Below the pieces are notes generated by a model. That model worked only from the letters and a program-made list of their open reading frames with translations, was not told where the DNA came from and searched no databases. Position numbers and translations under genes: made by a program. Below, in pieces: positions 6,762 to 14,729 of a DNA stretch of 21,168 nt (positions are counted from its first letter, which is position 1; every line of letters begins with the position of its first letter). The DNA is from RYN-417 sp043743105 (lineage in GTDB: Bacteria > Patescibacteriota > Saccharimonadia > Saccharimonadales > JACDBH01): the NCBI GenBank assembly GCA_043743105.1, contig JAYTXD010000019.1, positions 1 through 21,168 of the forward strand, in the 5' to 3' direction.

Positions 6762-8189
6762 CTAGGCATAGTTGTCGGTCCAGTCATTTTGCATCAGGAC
6801 TACGTCACCCCCTGCAAGTTCGTACTGAATGTTGGTATAAAAAGCTAAAGGGTCTGGTTCTATTCGTATAATGCCGCTGAATCCGTGAACTTTAAGCGAC
6901 TTTTCCATGATATGACTCACACTGTTATGCATGAACACCACGATGTCAGGCTGTGCGTGGGCAATTAGTTTACCAATTTCTGTATGTACTTTTTCTGTTT
7001 CGCTACCTTGCTCTACGAGCCCCGGAGTCACGTACATCTTACGTGCCGCCTCAACTGAACGAAGAAGTTCCAGGCCTGCCCTAATTCCTTCTAAGTTGCC
7101 GTTGTAGGTGTCATCAATTAGCCACGCGCCGTTGATTTCTCTCGCCTCCATACGGTGTTCAAACGGCATGGTACGGGCAATGCCCGTTACAACCTCGTGT
7201 TGGGTTAGCCCAAGTTTTTGGCCAAGCGTAAAGCAAAGAGCCAGCATGGGCACAGTATGTTCACCAATAAGATTACCGTGGAGCTCAACAGTTTTTTCGC
7301 CATGCGTTAAGCTAAACGACGTACCCGTCATAGCCACTTCAACATTTTTAATAACCCAATCTCCCGTGCCTTTTGGACCGTATATTTCTACCGATTTTTT
7401 AAATTGGACTGCCTTTGCTGCTTGCTCAGCCACATACAAGTTTTCTGGCTTCACAAAATCCTCAATAGACCGTAGGTCTTCTTTAAGGGCATCGACTGTT
7501 TTATAACCGTCTAAATGATTTGGTGCGTATCCCGTCAAAATAGCAATGTCTGGGCTGAGTAGTTCGCAAAATCGCTTAATGTCTCCTGGTTCTCCTTCTC
7601 CAAGCTCAAAAATAAGCACCTCTTCGTCACCTGTAAGCTTATTAATTATCCACCGAGCATGGCTTATGGGTACATTCATATTGCCTGGAGTAAACGCTAC
7701 TTTTTTGCCCTGTAGCAAAGTGGTTGCTAGCAGTTCTTTGGCAGTAGTTTTGCCGTAACTACCTAAGATCACGATCTTGGTACCCTTGTGTGCGCGCAGT
7801 TTTGCGGATGCAACAGCATAGTCCTTGCGACGCTTGAAGGCAATAGCTTTAGCACCCAGCTTATTACTGTAAGCAAGCTCCATAACAACAATGGCAGGCT
7901 GAGCTATAAATACACCAATAGCTATTGCATACATATGGTGTACTGCCAGCAGCACAATTAACGCGATTACGGCAACTGATGTTCCGTAGGCAATTCCAAT
8001 TAGCAGGAGGGCCTTTTTGGTTAAAACAAGTTTTTTGCGCTTTATAACTTTTAGATAATTAGGGTTTCTGTTAACCCAATTCAAAAACTCTGCTGCGTTG
8101 TTTTCGACTTGCTGGAGCATGTATACAAATACATATGGAGCAGTTGGCAAATAAATTGTTAGATAGTTACGTACTGCTGTTTTTTTCAT
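6762..8189 (-). CDS. Membrane-anchored MurF-like Mur ligase
   Basis: Mur-family ATP-dependent ligase, most like MurF, which adds D-Ala-D-Ala to the UDP-MurNAc tripeptide. The 475-residue protein has the P-loop GSYGKTTAKE (143-152), the central-domain segment ILTGYAPNHLDGY (217-229), EHRMEAREINGAWLIDDTYNGN (344-365), matching the MurF DDTYNAN signature, and a C-terminal domain ending GDVVLMQNDW. Instead of the usual MurF N-terminal UDP-binding domain, the first ~135 residues contain a tail and two adjacent hydrophobic segments (about 58-82 and 86-106), so the enzyme should sit at the membrane. It overlaps the upstream hydrolase by ATGA and lies directly upstream of ddl. MurF activity is likely; a different amino-acid or lipid-linked substrate remains possible because the substrate domain is replaced. 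Confidence 0.85.
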   Translation of the reverse strand: MKKTAVRNYLTIYLPTAPYVFVYMLQQVENNAAEFLNWVNRNPNYLKVIKRKKLVLTKKALLLIGIAYGTSVAVIALIVLLAVHHMYAIAIGVFIAQPAIVVMELAYSNKLGAKAIAFKRRKDYAVASAKLRAHKGTKIVILGSYGKTTAKELLATTLLQGKKVAFTPGNMNVPISHARWIINKLTGDEEVLIFELGEGEPGDIKRFCELLSPDIAILTGYAPNHLDGYKTVDALKEDLRSIEDFVKPENLYVAEQAAKAVQFKKSVEIYGPKGTGDWVIKNVEVAMTGTSFSLTHGEKTVELHGNLIGEHTVPMLALCFTLGQKLGLTQHEVVTGIARTMPFEHRMEAREINGAWLIDDTYNGNLEGIRAGLELLRSVEAARKMYVTPGLVEQGSETEKVHTEIGKLIAHAQPDIVVFMHNSVSHIMEKSLKVHGFSGIIRIEPDPLAFYTNIQYELAGGDVVLMQNDWTDNYA

Positions 8190-8929
8190 ACCAAAAATTT
8201 CCTTATAATTCCCGCTACAAGCGCGGGTGATTTTTGGTGCAAATGATGTGCTTCCTGCGGCACAGCTTCTAAGGTAGCCCCTCTTATCTCACGAGCTAAC
8301 GTTTCCGCCATCCAAATTGGTGTATTGCGATCAAGGGTGCCGTTAATAATAAGTGTTGGTGTGTGTATAGTTTTTGCCTCAGCCTGCACATCAGTATTAA
8401 GTGTCTTAGTAATAATACTTTTATGAATAGGTGACATATCCGGGTCATAGTCTGACCCAATTGCGACATAAAACTTTTTTTTATAACTTTTAGGCACCAC
8501 ATGTTTCACTATTTTCGAGACATATTTTAGCGATTTTTTATATGTAGTACGATCATTCCTTACACCTGCTGGAGCGATTAGAATCAGCTTTTGAGGCGTA
8601 AGGATGCCCATGCCAACGCCGTACATTGATATCTGGCACCCCATCGAATGGCCTACTAACGTATAGCTGCTTATAGTAAGCTTCTGTAAAAATGCGGCTA
8701 AAAACTGGGCATATTGTGCGACGCTCTCAACTTTTTCGTTCAACTGGCTGGTGCCAAAGTTAGGAAGATCTAAGGCTATAATCCTATACCTGCCGTCGAG
8801 CTCTGCGGTCAACTGGCTATATGACGACTTGTCGTGCATCCAGCCATGTACACAGACCAATATAGGACCTTTGCCGGTATCACTATAGTTTATGAGTGTG
8901 TCGTCGACAACTACTTGCATATTAGACAT
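8186..8929 (-). CDS. Alpha/beta hydrolase
   Basis: Serine hydrolase of unknown substrate. The 247-residue protein shows the fold in order: oxyanion motif HGWMHD (29-34), the nucleophile elbow GHSMG with Ser95, the acid NGTLDRNTP with Asp200, and a histidine-rich end EAHHLHQKSP (His228 or His229). No signal peptide or membrane segment is seen, so it is cytoplasmic. It overlaps the MurF-like gene by ATGA and is co-transcribed with it, which hints at a role near cell-wall or lipid metabolism (inference). The start is uncertain: a TATACT box (8931-8936) touches this ATG, whereas the in-frame ATG at 8920 lies 10 bases beyond the box and would give a 244-residue protein from a near-leaderless message. 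Confidence 0.9.
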   Translation of the reverse strand: MSNMQVVVDDTLINYSDTGKGPILVCVHGWMHDKSSYSQLTAELDGRYRIIALDLPNFGTSQLNEKVESVAQYAQFLAAFLQKLTISSYTLVGHSMGCQISMYGVGMGILTPQKLILIAPAGVRNDRTTYKKSLKYVSKIVKHVVPKSYKKKFYVAIGSDYDPDMSPIHKSIITKTLNTDVQAEAKTIHTPTLIINGTLDRNTPIWMAETLAREIRGATLEAVPQEAHHLHQKSPALVAGIIRKFLV

Positions 8930-8930
8930 A

Positions 8931-8936
8931 AGTATA
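8931..8936 (-). promoter_or_regulatory. Possible -10 box of the hydrolase operon
   Basis: TATACT on the minus strand lies 10 bases before the in-frame ATG at 8918-8920. No -35 element or TGn extension was found, so support is weak, but the geometry repeats that of the LysM-like gene. Confidence 0.3.
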
Positions 8937-8969
8937 ACCGTTTGGGGGATTTATTTATAGTTTTCTATC

Positions 8970-8978
8970 TGTTACAAT
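8970..8978 (+). promoter_or_regulatory. Extended -10 promoter of tRNA-Ala
   Basis: TGT-TACAAT (5 of 6 matches plus the TGn extension) lies 16 bases before the tRNA 5' end, placing transcription start near 8985. The -35 position is poor (TTTATT). Confidence 0.55.
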
Positions 8979-8994
8979 CTGTTAGACCTTTTGT

Positions 8995-9071
8995 GGGGCT
9001 GTAGCTCAGTTGGCTAGAGCGCTTCGCTGGCAGTGAAGAGGTCCAGGGTTCAAGTCCCTGTAGCTCCACCA
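8995..9071 (+). tRNA. tRNA-Ala(GGC)
   Basis: Full cloverleaf: acceptor stem GGGGCTG/TAGCTCC with G-U pairs, D arm GCTC/GAGC, anticodon stem CTTCG/TGAAG with loop CTGGCAG (anticodon GGC, 9029-9031, reads GCC and GCU), T arm CAGGG-TTCAAGT-CCCTG, discriminator A and an encoded CCA. It has its own promoter and terminator. Confidence 0.97.
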
Positions 9072-9072
9072 A

Positions 9073-9106
9073 TAAAAAATCCTTAACAACTGTTAAGGAT
9101 TTTTTA
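9073..9106 (+). terminator. Terminator of tRNA-Ala
   Basis: Perfect hairpin: TCCTTAAC / GTTAAGGA with a 4-base loop (9088-9091), extended by A6 on the left (9074-9079) pairing with T6 on the right (9100-9105). It starts two bases after the CCA end and would work in both directions. Confidence 0.85.
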
Positions 9107-9107
9107 T

Positions 9108-9170
9108 ATTCAAGCGGGCTGCACCCTATGCTCTTTTTTGATTTTTGTTTTAAAGAGAATCCGCTCGAAT
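9108..9170. repeat. Two-tier inverted repeat between tRNA-Ala and the ITPA-like gene
   Basis: Outer arms ATTCAAGCGG (9108-9117) and CCGCTCGAAT (9161-9170) pair with one mismatch; inside, CTCTTT (9131-9136) pairs with AAAGAG (9152-9157) around a T-rich loop. It could help terminate the minus-strand lemA-to-ITPA-like operon, together with the symmetrical tRNA terminator next to it. Confidence 0.35.
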
Positions 9171-9217
9171 AGAACATAATCTATTACACGCTTATGCTAA
9201 ATAATTGTCAAGGTTTG

Positions 9218-9769
9218 TTAGCCCTTAACTGTGTCTAAAAATGCTTTAATCAGGTCAAAGCGTTTAATTTTGCCATAATGCTCTTTAAAGTCTTCGTCCC
9301 CCATTTCACCCAAAGTTTTTGTGGTCCCTTCTGGTATGAACAGTGTGTTCCAGCCAAAACCCGATGTGCCACGCGGTAAATCAGCTATTGTTCCGTCCAC
9401 ACTCCCTTTAAAAAGCTGCATACTGGCGCCATCATAGAACGCAAATATTGCTGAGGCATGTGCCCTCCTACTCGGATCGGTATCCGCCAGTCGGCACAGC
9501 TTTCCCATATCAATTTCATCAATAAACCATTTAATAAATGTCCCGGGCAAACGACCAAGCGCTTCTATTTGTAGTGAAGTATCTTCGACAATTACAGGCC
9601 TACCTAGCTGTGCATATGCCGCTTTAGCCTTGGCTACAACTACCTCCTCCGCATCCAGGCTCTGAATCTCAACCAAGTCGGCTTTTTGATTATCAATATC
9701 GTGTCCAACTAATTCAGAGAAATACCGTGCCTTATGCGCATTGCCCGTGACAAAAACTACATCTTTCAT
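9218..9769 (-). CDS. Non-canonical purine NTP pyrophosphatase (ITPA/RdgB family)
   Basis: Hydrolyses ITP, dITP and XTP to monophosphates, keeping deaminated purines out of nucleic acids. The 183-residue protein carries the family motifs TGNAHK (8-13), VEDTSL (61-66), LPGTFIKWF (74-82), FAFYDG (109-114) and GFGWNTLFIPEG (137-148). LPG-x-x-IKWF and FGW resemble eukaryotic ITPA more than the E. coli RdgB pattern (GFGYDP). The C-terminal SHR motif of the family is replaced by KEHYGKIKRFDLIKAF. The start overlaps the ligA stop by ATGA, so the two are translationally coupled; both serve genome integrity. Confidence 0.93.
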   Translation of the reverse strand: MKDVVFVTGNAHKARYFSELVGHDIDNQKADLVEIQSLDAEEVVVAKAKAAYAQLGRPVIVEDTSLQIEALGRLPGTFIKWFIDEIDMGKLCRLADTDPSRRAHASAIFAFYDGASMQLFKGSVDGTIADLPRGTSGFGWNTLFIPEGTTKTLGEMGDEDFKEHYGKIKRFDLIKAFLDTVKG

Positions 9770-11783
9770 GCTAAAAGCTCCCTAAGTTTTACTTCGTCTA
9801 TCACTTCAGTGCCAAGTTTACGGGCTTTGTCTGCTTTAGAATCACCCGCTTTATTACCCATCACTAAATAGGTGGTACCTTTGGCGACAGAACTCTGAAA
9901 TGTACCACCAAGCGCTCGGATTTTTTCGGCAGCCTCGTCCCTACTCATACTATCAAGGCTGCCAGTTATAACAATACTTACACCGACCAGCTTACCGGTT
10001 AGCCCTTTATCTTTTTGAGGCCACACATCTATAGCGCGGAACTTGGCAAGTAAATTTTGATTATCTTCATCTTCAAACCACATCAAAGTTGAGTCAGCCA
10101 CAATTTCGCCTATACCGTCAACCGCCATTAATTCTTTATATGTTGCGGTGCCAATACTATCAAGACTCTTAAAAGCATGGCCAAGGTCAATCGCCGTTTG
10201 AGAGCCAATGTGTCGTATGCCCAACCCATACAAAAACCTGTTGAGTGGCGGGTGTTTTTTGTCGGCAATAGCTGCGATAAGCTTGGATGCCGATATCTCT
10301 GCAAATCTATCTACCGTCAGAACATCTTGTTTACGCAGTGTGTATATATCAGCAATATCAAGAACGAGCTGAGCATCGATCAAAGCAACCACGTTTTTTT
10401 CGCCCAACGAATCAATATCAAGTGCACCGCGGCTGGCAAAGTGTTCTAATGCTTTTTTGAGCAATAACGTACCGGCGTCACCCTTCACGCGGTAGACTAC
10501 TTCACCCGCGGGCCGCTCAAAACTAAGCTCCGGAAACTGCTTGGCAAGTTCGGCTTCATAATCAAATTTTTGGGTATTTTTGGGGCGAAGTTCTGTTAAA
10601 ACGGTTTGAACTTGCGGAATAATATCACCAGCCTTAAAAATAATAACTGTATCACCAATACGTATGTCTTTGCGTGCAATTTCATCAGCGTTATGCAAGC
10701 TCGCGTGCTGCACTGTTGTACCCGCAACTACTACTGGGTCAAAAACTGCCACCGGAGTTGCTGCACCGGTACGACCGATGCTAAGGGCAATATCACGAAC
10801 TACAGTAGTCGCTTCTTCAGCAGCATATTTGTAGGCTACGGCACCGCGCGGTGTTTTGCCGACGACTCCCAAAGACGCGTATAATTTACGATCGTTCAAT
10901 TTTATGACGAGGCCGTCGGTATTGAACTTTAGTCCAAGACGCTTTTGGTCCCATTCATCTACAAAATGCATGACTGCATCAATCGAATCGAAGACGCTGG
11001 ATTCTTTATTGGCGGTAATGCCCAATGCTTGCATTGCTTTATAAGCATAATCATGCGTTGGCACTTCGAGTGGTTCGTTGCGCAGTAAGTCATAGGCATG
11101 AAAATGTAGTGGGCGCTCAGCCACCAGCTTTGGGTCCAGTTGACGGATAGTTCCTGCTGCTAGGTTACGTGGATTCATGAACAATGGCTGTCCAGCGGAC
11201 GCACGCTTTATATTCAGTTCATCAAAGTCAGTTTTATACATCACAATTTCGCCACGAATCTCGGTGCGACCCTCCAACATGTTTTCATATCCTTTTGACT
11301 TGCGAAGAATCAGTGGAACGTTTTCTATTGTCCTAATATTCATAGTCACATCTTCACCAACACGGGCGTCACCCCGAGTAACAGCCTGCGTAAGTACTCC
11401 ATCCTCAAAAACTATCGAGCACGCCAGGCCATCCATCTTCACATCACAAAAAAATTCGTTTGTCCGTCCAGGAGCTAGTTTATCAGTTCGTACAATCCAT
11501 GCCTCAACCTCATCCCTGTAAATACATCCTGCAGGCTTATCATCGGAAAACGGTGCTCGACTTTTACAAACTTATCGAGTGCCTTACCTGCCACGCGCTG
11601 TGTTGGCGAGTCGGCGGTAATAAATTCTGGATGCTGCTCTTCAAGCTGCAAAAGCTCGTGCTTTAAGCTATCTGCAGCCGACTCGCTCATGGTTGACTCA
11701 TCAAGTACATGATAGTGATAGCGGTAGTCATTAATCAGTACCCGCAGTTTTTTTATGCGTTCAATTGCGTCTTGCTTAGTCAT
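9766..11783 (-). pseudogene. ligA: NAD-dependent DNA ligase LigA, one-base frameshift
   Basis: Seals nicks using NAD+. The reading frame is interrupted: the first part (11475-11783) ends shortly after the conserved RFPMISLQDVF, and the remainder continues in another frame to 9766. Adding one base in the GGG at 11514-11516 (minus strand) restores ...QDVFTGDEVEAW...CDVKMDGLA, where K-M-D-G is the adenylated active-site lysine motif, giving about 672 residues, normal for LigA. Following domains: OB fold (IRIGDTVIIFKAGDIIPQV), helix-hairpin-helix region (LYGLGIRHIG, VDGIGEIVA) and a C-terminal BRCT domain (VSIVITGSLDSMSRDEA). All four zinc-finger cysteines are absent (about 10440-10570). LigA is normally essential, so the indel in a G run is more likely a sequence error than a dead gene. 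It overlaps the upstream membrane gene by 8 bases and the downstream ITPA-like gene by 4. Confidence 0.9.
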
Positions 11784-12777
11784 TAATAAGTCGCCTATAC
11801 AAAGTATAGAAGTAGCTATGCATCACACCCAATAGCAAAATGGTAAATATCAAAAATAGCACTTCCGCCGCAGTTGGTATAAAAATAATTAATGGCAGTA
11901 AGACTATGGCAGAAAAAAGTAGTAATACAACAGGTAAAAACAGTATTCTTCTAATTACGATGGTTCTTCTAAAAATCACCAGTTGCCGTGCTGCCTTAAT
12001 TGAAGCCCACGGCTTAGCATCCGCAAGCGTCACGATGTAAAGTGCAAACAACGTGCTACTGATCATGCGGAGCGTCCAAACTACACCTGAAACCAAAATA
12101 GCGATGGCCACACCTTTCTGGAACCATCCAACCAAAATACCGCTGGACTGCACACTACTATAAAGTGACCCAACAATAAGTGCCGGCAAAAGCTGTACGA
12201 CCAATAGTACACATATAACTATAAACGGAATAAGCGAACCAGTACTTTTATAAAAACTGTCTTTGATACTTACTTTATTGCTATTGCCAAAACTTGCCCG
12301 AAGCGCCCAAATAAACGCCAAGCTTACAATTATAACCAACACCGTCTGATAAATTCCGGCCGACTCACTATTGCCACTGCCTGCGGTACCAAGCAACAAG
12401 CCAAATAGAGCAACGCCTGTGTTAAAGCTATTAAGCTTACCATTGAATGTCGTTGTAAGGTTTTTGCGTAAATTACCAAGCTGAAAGTTAGCGCTAATAC
12501 CCTTTATAAACAAGATATAAAAAATAGCATAAATAAGCAGAATCCCTAGAAAAGTCCACTTATGTCGATAAAGATGTTTGAGCGACAAGAATAATATCGT
12601 CCACGCAGGTGGCAACTTTTTTTGCTGTTGTTCTTTTTTATAGACAAGTTTATGCTGTTTTTTGTTGAGTTTTTTAAGCCGCGGGCCTGCTTTTTTTGAA
12701 GACAGCGCTAAAGTCTTTTTTATCAGAGGCTTTTTTCTTGCCTTGCCCAATTTTTTTAATGCTTTTTTAGTTGGCAT
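11776..12777 (-). CDS. Multi-pass membrane protein with lysine-rich N-terminal tail
   Basis: Function not recognised. The 333-residue protein begins with about 57 strongly basic residues (20 lysines in the first 54, motifs such as KKALKKLGKARKK and KKLNKKQHK), followed by about six hydrophobic segments (near 75-91, 143-159, 181-208, 219-249, 277-299, 303-325). The basic tail should stay in the cytoplasm and could bind nucleic acid or acidic phospholipid (inference). Segments 219-270, including LYIVTLADAKPWASIKAARQLV, resemble integral membrane proteins with a conserved cytoplasmic loop between helices. It starts 8 bases after htpX and overlaps the start of ligA by 8 bases, so it belongs to the htpX-ligA operon. 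Confidence 0.85.
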   Translation of the reverse strand: MPTKKALKKLGKARKKPLIKKTLALSSKKAGPRLKKLNKKQHKLVYKKEQQQKKLPPAWTILFLSLKHLYRHKWTFLGILLIYAIFYILFIKGISANFQLGNLRKNLTTTFNGKLNSFNTGVALFGLLLGTAGSGNSESAGIYQTVLVIIVSLAFIWALRASFGNSNKVSIKDSFYKSTGSLIPFIVICVLLVVQLLPALIVGSLYSSVQSSGILVGWFQKGVAIAILVSGVVWTLRMISSTLFALYIVTLADAKPWASIKAARQLVIFRRTIVIRRILFLPVVLLLFSAIVLLPLIIFIPTAAEVLFLIFTILLLGVMHSYFYTLYRRLIND

Positions 12778-12785
12778 CGCTATTT

Positions 12786-13679
12786 TTATGCTTTCCGGCC
12801 GATGGCGTTGAGTCGTTTGATGCGTTCTTCAATAGGCGGGTGGGTACTAAACAAATTAGTAATTCCATGCTTTTTTAAAGGATTGGCAAAAAACAAGTGG
12901 GCGGTGGAGGTGTTTTGTTTTTTCATAGTTGAGCCCGTTTGTGCAATTTTGGCTAGTGCGCTCGCAAGGCCTTCAGGGTAGCGTGTTGTCATAGCTCCTG
13001 TAGCGTCCGCCAGATATTCGCGTTGGCGAGAAACTGCAAGCTGAATAAGTGTTGCCACGATTGGTGCAAGGACAGCCGCAACAATACCAAGTATAAATAA
13101 TATTTGACCGCTGTTGCCGCTGTTGTTGTCATTATCTCCGCCGCTCAACCAACTAAGACGTAACATGATGTCGGCTAGTAAACCGATAACTGCCGTTAAC
13201 GCAAAGGCTATAATGTTTACTCGTATGTCATAGTTCTTAACATGGCCCATTTCGTGCGCAATAACGCCTTCCAGCTCGCTGTCGTCCATGATGTCCAGCA
13301 AGCCTACCGTGACGCACACAGCCGAGTGAGCGGGGTCACGTCCTGTGGCGAAAGCATTGGGGCTCGGGTCATCCATAATATATACCGCAGGCGTTGGCAA
13401 GCCATCGGTTATGGCAAGATTCTCGACAATTCTATAAAGCCTGGGGTTATCACGCTTTTCAACAGGCTGCGCGCCGTTGACGGCCAGTGCTACCTTTGAA
13501 CCGCCATAATAACTAATAACTGCATATACTAGCGCGCCGATCAGCACTCCTATCGTAATGCTTGGGTTGCCGCCACCGTACAACTTGCCAAATAACCACC
13601 CAAGACCTCCAACCAATACGATAAAGAAAGCCATAATAATGACTGTTCGGCGCTTATTCTCGGCAATAGCACTATACAT
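12786..13679 (-). CDS. htpX: Zinc metalloprotease HtpX homologue
   Basis: Membrane-bound M48 family endopeptidase involved in quality control of membrane proteins. The 297-residue protein has two N-terminal hydrophobic segments (about 13-30 and 40-60), the zinc motif HEMGH at 142-146, two further hydrophobic segments (about 152-172 and 191-215), and the third zinc ligand in EYLAD (Glu221). PSPNAFATGRDPAHSAVCVTVGLL (105-128) and the C-terminal STHPPIEERIKRL are typical family segments. A strong Shine-Dalgarno (GGGAGGAG) precedes the ATG by about 6 bases. lemA lies upstream, a common pairing in bacteria, separated here by an unusual inverted repeat. Confidence 0.95.
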   Translation of the reverse strand: MYSAIAENKRRTVIIMAFFIVLVGGLGWLFGKLYGGGNPSITIGVLIGALVYAVISYYGGSKVALAVNGAQPVEKRDNPRLYRIVENLAITDGLPTPAVYIMDDPSPNAFATGRDPAHSAVCVTVGLLDIMDDSELEGVIAHEMGHVKNYDIRVNIIAFALTAVIGLLADIMLRLSWLSGGDNDNNSGNSGQILFILGIVAAVLAPIVATLIQLAVSRQREYLADATGAMTTRYPEGLASALAKIAQTGSTMKKQNTSTAHLFFANPLKKHGITNLFSTHPPIEERIKRLNAIGRKA

Positions 13680-13702
13680 ACGTCTCCTCCCGATTAGTTT
13701 CG

Positions 13703-13804
13703 CACAATAGTGCAGTTTGGCCGATAAACGAGCTCAAAATTCGAGACGTATTCAAATACGATGAGATTTTTTGACGCAAGTTTTCGGCCAAAGTGTGCAT
13801 TGTG
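13703..13804. repeat. Nested inverted repeat between lemA and htpX
   Basis: About 100 bases that can fold as one long hairpin. Outer arms CACAAT (13703-13708) and ATTGTG (13799-13804) enclose a mismatched internal loop, then TTTGGCCGA (13716-13724) with TCGGCCAAA (13784-13792), TCAAAA (13734-13739) with TTTTGA (13769-13774), and a central CGTAT-TCAA-ATACG hairpin (13747-13760). It lies in the 138-base gap between two genes read in the same direction. It may be a structured leader controlling htpX or a small repetitive palindromic element. Confidence 0.6.
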
Positions 13805-13817
13805 AGTAAGTAATCGC

Positions 13818-14381
13818 CTAGAATTTTACTTCAACAGGCGCTTCAGCTGCCGCCCGTTCTGCTTCTGCTACCTCAAAGAACTCGCGGTCTTTGTTAAACC
13901 CGAGCATGCCAGCAAAAATGTTGGTTGGAAAGACTTTGCGCTTGGTATTAAAGTCACGAACAACCCCATTATAGAAGCGACGAGATGCCTGAATTTTATC
14001 TTCTGTATCTACAAGCTCGGCTTGTAGATCTCTGAAGTTATCGTTAGCTTTAAGGTCTGGATAAGCCTCGGCAACCGCAAAGATACTTTTCATGGCTGAC
14101 TGGAACTGGTTTTCGGCTTTGGCGGTGTCAGCTGGACCTTGAGCATTCATCATAGATGCACGAGCAGCTGTAACCTCTTCAAAAACTCCTTTTTCGTGAG
14201 AAGCATAACCTTTTACGGTATTAACAAGGTTTGGGATAAGGTCCAAGCGACGTTTCATCTGTACAGTAATGTCACTCCAAGCTTCGTCTGCGCGGATATT
14301 CAATTTAATAAGGCCGTTGTACATAGCGGCTAATATGGCGCCGAGGACAACGACAACTGCAATAACAATAACCAATTTCAT
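13818..14381 (-). CDS. lemA: LemA family protein
   Basis: Membrane-anchored helical protein of uncertain function, often encoded beside htpX-type proteases. The 187-residue protein has one N-terminal transmembrane helix (3-20) followed by the characteristic LemA body: YNGLIKLNIRADEAWSDI (21-38), QMKRRLDLIPNLVNTVKGYASHE, and the C-terminal ASRRFYNGVVRDFNTKRKVFPTNIFAGMLGF. Most of the protein should face away from the cytoplasm (known for the family). The start has a Shine-Dalgarno (GGAG) and an extended -10 promoter upstream. The right edge of this gene's control region meets the left end of the inverted-repeat cassette. Confidence 0.96.
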   Translation of the reverse strand: MKLVIVIAVVVVLGAILAAMYNGLIKLNIRADEAWSDITVQMKRRLDLIPNLVNTVKGYASHEKGVFEEVTAARASMMNAQGPADTAKAENQFQSAMKSIFAVAEAYPDLKANDNFRDLQAELVDTEDKIQASRRFYNGVVRDFNTKRKVFPTNIFAGMLGFNKDREFFEVAEAERAAAEAPVEVKF

Positions 14382-14412
14382 TGTGTTTTTACTCCGTTAA
14401 GTTTACGTATAT

Positions 14413-14421
14413 AGTATAGCA
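14413..14421 (-). promoter_or_regulatory. Extended -10 promoter of lemA
   Basis: TGC-TATACT on the minus strand lies 31 bases before the ATG, giving a leader of about 25 bases that includes GGAG. No clear -35 was found. The box is only 26 bases from the left end of the inverted-repeat cassette, so the insertion probably replaced what lay upstream. Confidence 0.55.
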
Positions 14422-14446
14422 CTTTCTATGAGAGAAGGCTGAAAAA

Positions 14447-14490
14447 ACCAACTAAAAAGTCTAGGCTTATGCCTAGACTTTTTAGTTGGT
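14447..14490. repeat. Terminal palindrome, left copy
   Basis: A perfect palindrome with 20-base arms (from ACCAACTAAAAAG to CTTTTTAGTTGGT) around the loop TTAT (14467-14470). With its T5 and A5 tracts it could act as a bidirectional terminator. The loop reads TTAT on the plus strand here and also in the right copy, so the two palindromes are direct repeats although the surrounding arms are inverted. Confidence 0.9.
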
Positions 14491-14707
14491 GGAGCTATAC
14501 AACGAAGTTAGAACCTATTTTATCTCAAAAAGTTAAAAAACGAGAGCGATTAGCCCCGCCGTTTGCCAGCCAAAGGCTGACCCGCCCCGCCAGCCCTGAA
14601 TTTTTATTGTCCGGAATTTCCCCCGCCGAATCTTTCTCAGAACAATATGGTTAAAATTCAATGCTGTCGGGTCGGCTGCCCAAGAGGGCAGAAACGGTGA
14701 GGTTTGA
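14447..14707. repeat. Left inverted repeat arm
   Basis: Matches the reverse complement of 17269-17518. The inner 154 bases (14554-14707) align without gaps to 17269-17422 with 9 mismatches counted by eye; the outer ~60 bases are also alike, while a stretch around 14521-14553 has diverged and differs in length. It contains the hairpins CAGCC-AAA-GGCTG and CTGCCC-AAGA-GGGCAG. The inner end lies 37 bases before the first cassette gene. Confidence 0.9.
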
Positions 14708-14729
14708 GAACCCAGATTGCAACAAAAAA

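Noticed and set aside
6661..6765. Plus-strand frame GRGYREDSNGGLYHTGERIILRLSKWD before a stop
   Set aside because: Composition looks protein-like, but there is no start codon, it is only 34 codons long, and it overlaps the end of the MurF-like gene. It could be a gene remnant, but this cannot be supported.
8965..9177. Minus-strand open frame with QGLEPWTSSLPAKRSSQLSY
   Set aside because: It is the antisense translation of tRNA-Ala, a well-known spurious protein pattern.
9108..9217. Additional tRNA or small gene after tRNA-Ala
   Set aside because: Only inverted repeats and AT-rich sequence are visible; no cloverleaf or supported reading frame.
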